Of a stretch of DNA of 64,000 nt, positions 56,850-64,000 are shown piece after piece. Source of the DNA: Cephalopachus bancanus (lineage: Eukaryota; Chordata; Mammalia; Primates; Tarsiidae); NCBI GenBank assembly GCA_027257055.1, contig JAPVLO010000019.1, positions 16,356,501-16,420,500 of the forward strand, read 5' to 3'. Both the position numbers and the translations under genes were made by a program. How positions within the stretch are numbered: position 1 is the stretch's first letter; every line of letters begins with the position of its first letter. The notes under the pieces are model-generated. The model did not search any database. It saw only the letters and a program-made list of their open reading frames with translations, and was not told where the DNA came from.

Positions 56850-57200
56850 AGTGGGGTGTGGCCCACGTGGCCCTTTCAGGACCAAGGCACCCATTCCCCT
56901 AGCTGCTGGAAGTGTTCGGTGGCAGCTCACAATTGAGTCTTCCTCCAGGAACTGCCTAGCTGCTGCCTTTCTCAAGGTCAAGCCCCCAACCCAGGGCCAG
57001 CCCTCCTTCAGTGACTGGATGCAAACTCTGAGGAAGAAGCGGAAGGGCTTTTCCCGCTCTGCACCCCTGTGGAGTTGACTGAGGCCTCTGCACGACTGCA
57101 TCACAGTTCAGCTTCCTCCTGCATCTCTCTTACAGGTGTGGCTTCTCAGATTACTATTAATAAACAGGTCTCAGGACCTCTTCCGGAAACATATCTACAA
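56850..57200 (+). mobile_element. ERVL-type LTR-like segment, copy 2
   Basis: Shares order and words with 53500-54035: 'ccaggaactgcctagctgctgcctttctcaaggtcaagcccccaacccaggg', then 'ctgcatctctcttacaggtgtggc', 'ttaataaacaggtctcaggacctcttcc'. 'aataaa' sits where an LTR polyadenylation signal is expected. It could be the partner LTR of the copy at 53.5 kb or an independent solo LTR. Confidence 0.5.
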
Positions 57201-58254
57201 TGTAAGTGTTGTCATCCTATGCAGTCAGGCTCAGTGCATAGAGCTGCAGGAGTGGTGAAACTAGTATTAGTGAGTCTGTCTACGGCAGACCTGACAGCTC
57301 TGAGAGCTTCACAAATAGTTCCTCATTTCTTTCTGTGTGCTTTGAATCTGTTTTAATAATGAACTTAAGAACATCTGACGTTTAATAGCACCCTGCATGC
57401 TTACATTTGCTCACTGAAGGACTGCCTGGAACTAAAGGCAAGCTTTGCACACCAAAGCCCTCTTGCATATGAAACACAAAGGGCTCTGGAGAGATTTCAG
57501 GTTTACAAAGGCACATTCATGCTTGGAAATTCATGGGTTTAATGTTTTCAATTAGGTCATCTCATCTCATATCTTCAGGTTTTAGATGGGAGGACTGAGA
57601 ACATGCAGGTATGGTCATGGAACATTAATTGGAAATAATGAAGCCTTCTCAGGTAGCTCTGAAACCACTCCATGTAAGACAGTTGGTTTAAGGTTCATGC
57701 AGTGTGCCCTGTGCCTGCCAACCTCCTTTAATTACGTTATCTGGGACTAAACGTGCAGAGTTAAATAATTTTTTAACACAACACAAAACTAATTTTCCTG
57801 GTGATGTGACCCAGAGAGGAATGAGCGATTGGGCTTTTACGTTAATCTGAAAGGCCTTGGCAACCTTGGCTCCAGTTGGGGTGGAAAGGGCTTGTCTCAG
57901 TGAAGCAGAAATGGCTCCAAAGGCAACCAGTTAGGCCACAGCTGGGTTGTCTCATTGCTCAGTGACTTGTCCAGGACTATAGTTGATAGACAAACAGAGA
58001 AAGTGGGATTGCTATCGCTATTTATGAAGGTACAGTCATAGTCAGGGCTGACTTAACTTCCTTTATCCTGACACACTGAACAGAGCAGTCAAGGTTGGGG
58101 ATAAAATCCCCAAATGTGAAGCTGTAGCTTTCAGGAGCCCCAGTCCCAGCATCTTGGTACAGTTGAAGCAGCACAGAGGCAGTGCTAAGAAAAAAGACAA
58201 GCTGGGCTTTACTTAGAATAATAAAGGAGAGCTCAAGCAACAGAATTTCATTCT
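57201..58254. other. Repeat-poor block
   Basis: About 1 kb with no recognised repeat. Contains 'cctttaattacgttatctgg' and 'gttaaataattttttaac' (AT-rich homeodomain-like words). A weak MIR-like word, 'cagtgacttgtccaggac', occurs at about 57960. The antisense 72-codon frame at 58022-58240 has no domain. Confidence 0.4.
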
Positions 58255-58400
58255 ATTAGACCATCAAGAAAGTGAAAAAAACAACCCACAGGATGGGAGA
58301 AAATACATGTGAATCACTTATCTGAGGAGGGACTAGTATCCAGAATTCAGAAAGAACTCATGCAAATCAGTAATAAAAAGACAAACAGCTGAATTTAAAA

Positions 58401-58629
58401 TGAGCAAGTTCTTTGTTTTTATTTATTTATTAACTATGTTTTAACTGAAACTATTTTATTTATTAACTATTATTATTATTACTTATTTTTATAGAGATGG
58501 GGTCTCATTATGTTGCCCATGCAGGTTTTGAACTCCTAGCCTCAAGTGATTCTCCTGCCTCAGCCTCCCAAAGTGCTGGATTATAGGCATGAGCCACTGT
58601 GCTTAGCCAAAAATAAGCAAATTGTTTAA
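58401..58629 (-). mobile_element. Free left Alu monomer, antisense
   Basis: A single monomer (about 58481-58608): 'gagatggggtctcattatgttgcccatgcagg' to 'gagccactgtgcttagcc', with an (ATT)/(TTTA)n-rich tail from 58417. The host L1 words 'agcaagttcttt' and 'agcaaattgttt' fit a diverged TSD. Confidence 0.8.
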
Positions 58630-59364
58630 ATATAAATTTCTCTGAAGAATATATACAATAGGCCAACAAGCACATGAAAAGATGTTCATTATCAGTTATT
58701 GGAAAATGCAAATCAAAACCACAATGCAATAACACTAGATGACTTGAATTAAGGATACAGACCACGATAGATGTTGGCAAGTTTATGAAGAAATTAGGAC
58801 TACTATACATTGCTGATGAGAATATGAAATGGCACAGTTGCTTTGGAAAACAGTTTGGCAGTTCTTCAAGATGTTAAACAGAATTAGCGTTCAACCAGCA
58901 ATTCCACTCTTAGGTATATACCCAAGAGAAATGAAGATGTATGTTCACACAAAAACTTGCCACAAACGTTCATAGCAACATTATTCATATCAAAAAGTGA
59001 AAGTAACCCAAATGTCCATCAGCTGATGAATAGATACACAAAATGTAGTATATTCAAACAATGAAGCATTATTCAGCCATAAAAGTATATGAAGTACTGA
59101 CATACGCTGTCACATGGATGAGTCTTGAAAACATATGCTAAGTGAAAGGAAGAAGATGCAAAAGACTGCATATCACACAATTTTATTTTTATGCAATGTC
59201 CAGAATAGGCACATCTATAGAGACTGAAAGTAGATTATCAGTTGCTTAGGGTTAGAGGGTAATTAATAGGGAGAGCCTGCTCATACCTATGGGATTTCTT
59301 TTTGGAGTGATGAAGATATCCTACATTTTAATTTCAGTAATGACTGCACAGTCTGTGACCATAT

Positions 59365-59684
59365 CAAAACCACTGACTTGGCCGGGCTCGGTGGCTCAGC
59401 CTGTAATCCCACGCCTTTGGGAGGCTGAGGTGAATAGATTGTCTGAGCCCGCGGGTTCGAGACCCGCCTGGGCAGTGAGACCTCATCTCTACAATAAATC
59501 AAAAAATCATCCGGGCATGGTAGCGCATGCCTGTAATTCCGGCTACTTGGAAGGCTGAGGTGGAAGGGTCACCGGAGCCCAGCAGGCGAGGCTGCGGTGG
59601 CCCGGAGTGGCCACTGCACTCCAGTCTGGGAGACAGAGTGAGACTCCAACTAAAAAAAAACCAAAAAACAAAACCACTGACTTG
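59365..59684 (+). mobile_element. Very young Alu, sense
   Basis: Full-length lemur-type Alu at 59381-59668 with a perfect 16-bp TSD, 'caaaaccactgacttg', at 59365-59380 and 59669-59684. It begins 'gccgggctcggtggctcagcctg' and keeps most CpGs, including 'gcccgcgggttcgagacccgcc'. With 438-721, it is one of the best candidates for a recent insertion. Confidence 0.96.
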
Positions 59685-59760
59685 TACACTGTAAATGAGT
59701 GAATTTCCTGATATATGAATTATAGTTCAATAAAGATATTTAAAATTTTTTAGAAAAAAC

Positions 59761-60094
59761 TTATACCGTTAAGATTGCTCCCTCTGTTTCCTTTCTAATT
59801 CTGTGTCAGACAGAGAAAGGAGAGGCCCGTCCTGAGTCCCTGCGGGAAAGTCCATCTATAACTAATCTGTGTTTTATTCCACCTGTGTAATACTGTTGAT
59901 GCAGGCTAGGGCTACATGTGTGGCAACTCTCTGGCTAGAACATGTATAAGGCGGGAGAATGAATGTGAAATCATTTTGAGGACAGTCCCTTAGCTTGGTG
60001 ATATCTTTGCTGTAGCCCTGAATGTCCCCTGTGGAGATGCTTCTTTTCCATTCCATGGTCTTCATTATCCTTGGGTTGGATTGTACTATTTTTT
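59761..60094. other. Unique sequence
   Basis: Nothing recognised. Frames here overlap on the minus strand without domains. Confidence 0.4.
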
Positions 60095-60415
60095 TCAATA
60101 AATATTTCCTCTCCCCTTTGAGCCTGTGCTACCCCCACCCCCAGGAGGAAATATTTCCAAGTAAAGTTGGGTTTGGCTGGGTGACCTGCTTTGGCTAATG
60201 GAATGAAGGCAGTCGTGATTCGTGCTAGCCGCAGGCTTAAAAAAGCCTGGAGATTTTCCCCCAGTCTTCTTGTATCCATTCTCTATGGAAAGTGCACACA
60301 CTCCAGATAGAGGTGTCTGAGTGAATTCCAAACTGAGGCCACAGGGTTTGCTGCTATAAGCTACTGAATTTGTTTTTAAACACAGCATTATAACAGTGAA
60401 AGTTGACTAATACAA
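60095..60415 (+). mobile_element. Unnamed MaLR/MER-like fragment, sense
   Basis: 'gggtgacctgctttggctaatggaatgaagg', 'cgtgctagccgcaggctt', and the end 'ctgaatttgtttttaaacacagcattataacagtgaaagttgactaatac' are in the order of a known old LTR-like repeat. The name is uncertain. Confidence 0.5.
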
Positions 60416-60417
60416 TC

Positions 60418-60690
60418 ATTTTATTCATTCATAAAACACAGTTCAAGTATGAACATACTCAGACTCTGTGGTGAATCTTTAGTAAATAAAATATCTTCTG
60501 TTCTCAAGCAACTTGCAGTCTAGAGGGTAGGACAGAAAAGGATGCACATAACCAAAATACAAAATATGTGGTGAGTGATATTAGAGACATAAAGGATAAC
60601 AAGAGACTTAGAGCAGAAAAGAGATTACTCGGGCTCAGAGGAATCACAGTGCTTCTTGCAAGAGGTGACATTTGAAGTGTGGACTTGATA
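60418..60690 (-). mobile_element. L2 3' end, antisense
   Basis: 'attttattcattcataaaacacagttc', 'tgttctcaagcaacttgcagtctagagggtaggacag', 'gtgagtgatattagagacataaagg' and 'gcaagaggtgacatttgaagtgtggacttg' follow antisense L2 from its 3' tail inward. Confidence 0.82.
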
Positions 60691-60727
60691 TATATGTAGA
60701 GGAAGATAAATATAGATATGGATATAC

Positions 60728-60731
60728 TGTA

Positions 60732-60772
<41 letters not shown>
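60728..60772. repeat. (TG)/(TA)n microsatellite
   Basis: Short TG run then about 17 TA units, ending directly at the perfect palindrome that follows. Confidence 0.95.
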
Positions 60773-60777
<5 letters not shown>

Positions 60778-60832
60778 GGAATAAACAGGTCAAGAGTCAT
60801 ATACATGACTCTTGACCTGTTTATTCCATAAT
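60773..60832. repeat. Perfect 28-bp-arm palindrome with 4-base loop
   Basis: The arms are 60773-60800 and 60805-60832, and the loop is 60801-60804 ('atac'). Every base of the right arm is the reverse complement of the left arm, which begins 'attatggaataaacagg'. The core is not simple-sequence. No mobile-element ends are visible. It could extrude as a cruciform. Confidence 0.97.
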
Positions 60833-61102
60833 TGGTTAATTTGGAGGAGGAAAACTCAATTGCATATAGATAGAAAACAAAATATATATATATATAAATA
60901 TATATAATTTAACACATTGTATCTGGTTATTAATATAGATAGATATACAGGTACCATGCAATGTAGAATAAGATGAAAGTAATTTAACATGTTGATTTAA
61001 TTTCACAAGTTGGATGCTAATATAAAGTGGTTTGGCAGGATGGATTTCCAGTTATTTATGAGCCTTTTCTTCTTAATTATTTGTGGACAGACTGCTTTCT
61101 TT
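60833..61102. other. AT-rich sequence with TA runs
   Basis: TA/TATA-rich short runs at 60883-60910 and 60940-60955. Otherwise unassigned. Confidence 0.6.
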
Positions 61103-61412
<310 letters not shown>

Positions 61413-61629
61413 GTTTTTTTGTTTTTGTTTTATGGCGATTAAGTTCACACCAGCAGTGCTTGCACGAGGTGAAGGAATTACTTCACCCTAAGCACAGAGG
61501 TGCTTCATGGTGAGTAGATAAAGTCAGTCCACTTGTGTGGAGAAGACAAACCTGTTTGAAGAATGACTCAGAGAGAAGGCTGGCCCACCAGAAAACTGTC
61601 TCACCGGAGTACAGCATTGAAAGTGGCCC

Positions 61630-61770
61630 TCACATACCCTAATCCCACCTCATTATTGTGTTGGTTAGGAATAAAGGCTCAGAGAAACTGAGGGACTCAC
61701 TCAAACTACTAAGCCTGTTAGTGGCAGCCCTGGGGCTTGGGAGCAAGCCTCTTGCTCCTCCATCCTGAAC
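61630..61770 (-). mobile_element. MIR, antisense
   Basis: 'cccacctcattattgtgttggttaggaataaaggctcagagaaactgagggactcactcaaactactaagcctgttagtggcagccctggggc' is the antisense MIR core. Confidence 0.75.
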
Positions 61771-61904
61771 TTTTACTTCTAATAATAACTCTGGCCATCT
61801 TTTTTTCTTCCTGGCCTTGTGGTGAGTTCAATTTAAAAACTGAATATAAAAGCAAGTAGTTTAGGGCCCAAGTCACAAGCGTCTACAGGGTCTGGAGAGT
61901 TCTG

Positions 61905-62477
61905 TCATCCTGAACCAAAGAAGGTAGCTGCGACTTTTCTTGGGCAGACCATGGTCATATAGTCATAGGGCCCATTATAGCCAGGAACCACAATTTTGTT
62001 TTCAAGTTGAATCATGTTTTCAGAACAGATTATCGGAGTAAGGAAGACCTTGACAAATAGAGGGAACAGTGTGGATAAAGACAAAAAAATGGGAGCATGT
62101 AATTTTAAAAAGACAGTGGTCTGACTGGAGGACATAGAAAGTAGTTCTTTGTCAAGAGAAGGATATGCATTCTGCAGTTCATGGGGAGGTTGGGATGAAT
62201 TTGTCCCAGTAGGTACCATAGAGTTCTCACCCAAGGACCAGGTAGAATAGCTCTCACTGGATGCCATCGTAGGACAGACAACAGCTAGAGAATACATGCT
62301 TCCTCCAGGCAATACCCCCGCCTTGGCTATGGTGCCAGACAAATCTCTGAAATTCACAGCATCCTTCAGGGAGAGGAAGATCGGGGCGAGGAAAATCCTA
62401 AAATGACTAGAGAATCCTTGCAGTGATAGGTGTACTTGGAACTGACTAGATTTTCTATCTTCAGGGAGAATGGAGGT
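61905..62477 (-). other. Unexplained long open frame
   Basis: A minus-strand frame stays open for 191 codons, from after a TAA at 62478-62480 to a stop at 61905. The first ATG is at 62297, giving about 130 residues. I recognise no domain. The C-terminal half has a hydrophobic stretch (FLSLSTLFPLFVKVFLTPII). No splice sites, promoter or repeat could be tied to it. It may be chance, a repeat-derived frame, or a decayed retrocopy. Confidence 0.3.
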
Positions 62478-62480
62478 TTA

Positions 62481-63214
62481 AGATAGACCTTAGGTTTAAT
62501 TACAGAAAAACATAGGCAGATTTTTGTATACTTAAATCTGTGCCTATAAAAGTCATACTGACTACACACACAGGAAGGGAGCGGCTATTCAAATGAGGCT
62601 ATATATCTTAGAAAGCCAGGTGCTTGGGTTCTTGCCCAGATGTCTTGTTTCTTTAGATAACTGTTCTATTTCATTCCATTTGCTAAAATGAAGTCCTAAA
62701 ATTTTTCCATATATTGTGCTCTAAGACCTAAGCAGAAACATCAAACTCCAAAGAAAAATCAACATACTTTTTTTTTCCATATTGAAGGTATGCTTTGGAA
62801 ATGTGGAATTTCCTCCCAAATGTCTCTTTTAAAACATCCCTATCCACAAACTCCATCTTGTTTTAAACATACATTTATAAAGAGAAAATTGAATGTACCT
62901 TGCCACACTATACTGAAAACAGCCGACAAATATACTGAAAAGACTCAAAAGAACCATGAAATTATTTAGGCAGTTTTGACAGTCTGAATTTAACTTCTAC
63001 TTACATACATCTTTATAAAATCAAAGCAATAGGAAAATATATCCTTTAATCTCTTTCAATTCAATGTTAAGATAACCACTAGGTCTCCAGAAGGTTGTAG
63101 TACATTCTATTGCAGAAATGGGCTTAAGGAGACTGATTTTGGCATCTCCAACAAACTTCAGTGAGAGTGGTGCAGTGGGCCTGCTGCTACTTCTGAGTCC
63201 ACCAATAATTTCCA
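62481..63214. other. Unique sequence
   Basis: No repeat recognised. AT-rich. A 77-codon frame at 63021-63254 has no domain. Confidence 0.45.
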
Positions 63215-63330
63215 GTGAGGCTTGGGACAGTCCCCTCTGACTATTGGACCTCATCTCAGCATCCTTAAAATGAAAGTACCCCTAGATGATTTCTAGGACC
63301 TTTCTAGCTTTCACACTCTTTGATTCTACT
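63215..63330 (+). mobile_element. MIR/MIR3 3' fragment, sense
   Basis: 'ttgggacagtcccctctgac', then 'ctcatctcagcatccttaaaatgaaag', then 'gatgatttctaggacctttctagctttcacactctttgattcta' matches the MIR3-type end. Confidence 0.65.
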
Positions 63331-64000
63331 TTTTTTTTTTCATGAAACTTCTAGATCCATAGCATGACAATTAAGTCTAAAAGAATTTTACTTTTTTTTT
63401 TCTCCTAGTGGCATGTATTTTAACCAAAGTCCACTGGAACTAATTTTATTCATTTTCCTAAAGGTTGATTCAGAATGTATATTTACATACACAAAGGGAG
63501 CATTAATGCTGGAGAGACTATATCATCCCATGAAGTTTTTTGGCCCAGATCAAGTAACTCTGCCTTGTTTATTGCCAGGGACTGTAGATCACTCAAGAGG
63601 GAAAAATATCCCATGGAAGGAGAAAGTGTGATTTTCCATTTGGAAGAGAGCAGACATGCCCCAGCAGAAACTGCTCAATTCAAACCATTGCTTATTCTTT
63701 TTATTCCCATCCCAATAGCTTTACTGGGAGATTAATTAAGGCAGTGTTGCATTTGGGGGAAGTATACAGTATTGGTAATTTGCTTCCAGCACAATTTTGC
63801 TAAATATAGAGCTCAGAAAACAATTGCAGTCAATATAGTTCTGTAAAAAGCATGAAAAGCCAGGAAAGAATGCCACAACATTACAGAGAAGAAGGAGCCA
63901 GAAAGAAAAATAAGATGATTTTTAAAGATTCTAGAAAGGAAATTTAAGAGCATCTAAAGTTCAAACGGAGAAAAGTATTCACTTAGCAGTGGAATACAAT
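63331..64000. other. Unique sequence to window end
   Basis: No repeat recognised. Overlapping frames of 72 and 86 codons at 63413-63735 lie in different phases and have no domain. A splice-like 'tttttctcctag' at 63398-63409 precedes them, but no donor or known protein supports an exon. Confidence 0.4.

Larger units (their letters stand above)
58255..59760 (+). mobile_element. Old L1M, sense, split by two Alu-derived inserts
   Basis: 'ggatgggagaaaatacatgtgaatcacttatctgaggagggactagtatccagaattc' begins in ORF2. It is followed by 'aagatgttcattatcag', 'ttaggactactatacattgctgatgagaatatg', 'ttggcagttcttcaagatgttaaacag' and 'ccattccactcttaggtatatacccaag'-type text. The 3' UTR 'tttttggagtgatgaagatatcc' comes next, and after the Alu the end is 'tacactgtaaatgagtgaattt'. 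Frames are degraded. Confidence 0.9.

Overview
The window is repeat-dense, non-coding primate genomic DNA. I find no intact protein-coding gene, no structural RNA gene, no CRISPR array and no prokaryotic or operon-like organisation. The longest open frames are decayed LINE ORFs, antisense readings of Alu elements, or chance frames. About 27 Alu or Alu-derived units are present. Many share a consensus unlike human Alu: a 'gagttggagtctcac' A-tail-proximal end read in antisense, 'aataaatcaaaaaattag' linkers, and a second monomer with 'cggccaccgcagcctcgacc'. Several copies still hold many CpGs and perfect target-site duplications (TSDs), so this family was recently active. Together with L1 3' ends that do not look human, this suggests a strepsirrhine primate, more likely a lemur than a galago. 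The species call is an inference from memory of these families.

Layout. 0-15 kb: a rearranged L1 end, young and old Alus, antisense L2 and MIR fossils, and a repeat-poor block at 10.5-11.3 kb that could be a conserved element or exon. 15-18.5 kb: a hAT MITE followed by about 3 kb of nearly repeat-free sequence. 18.5-27.6 kb: stacked L1 and L2 elements, including a nest of a palindromic repeat split by an L1, which is itself split by an MST LTR and by a microsatellite plus Alu. 27.7-30 kb: a hAT-Charlie-type DNA transposon interrupted by L2 and Alu. 31-38 kb: L1, MLT1, and an L2 reverse-transcriptase fossil with a 157-codon open frame.

38-42.5 kb: an L1 (inner, with ORF2 remains) inserted into another L1, followed by Alus. 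42.9-44.5 kb: a repeat-free block with a developmental-enhancer flavour. 45-50 kb: MaLR LTRs, MIR, and sense L1 carrying two tandem Alus. 51-60 kb: two sense L1 fossils, two related LTR-like segments in the same orientation, MLT1 and Alus. 60-64 kb: a perfect 28-bp-arm palindrome beside a TA microsatellite, an Alu, an unexplained 191-codon open frame, and unique sequence.

No genes can be shown to act together. The window reads as intron or intergenic DNA whose history is successive transposon waves: L2/MIR, then hAT and L1M, then MaLR, then L1 and Alu. Repeat-family names come from recalled consensus features, not from a search. Boundaries of old repeats are good to some tens of bases.
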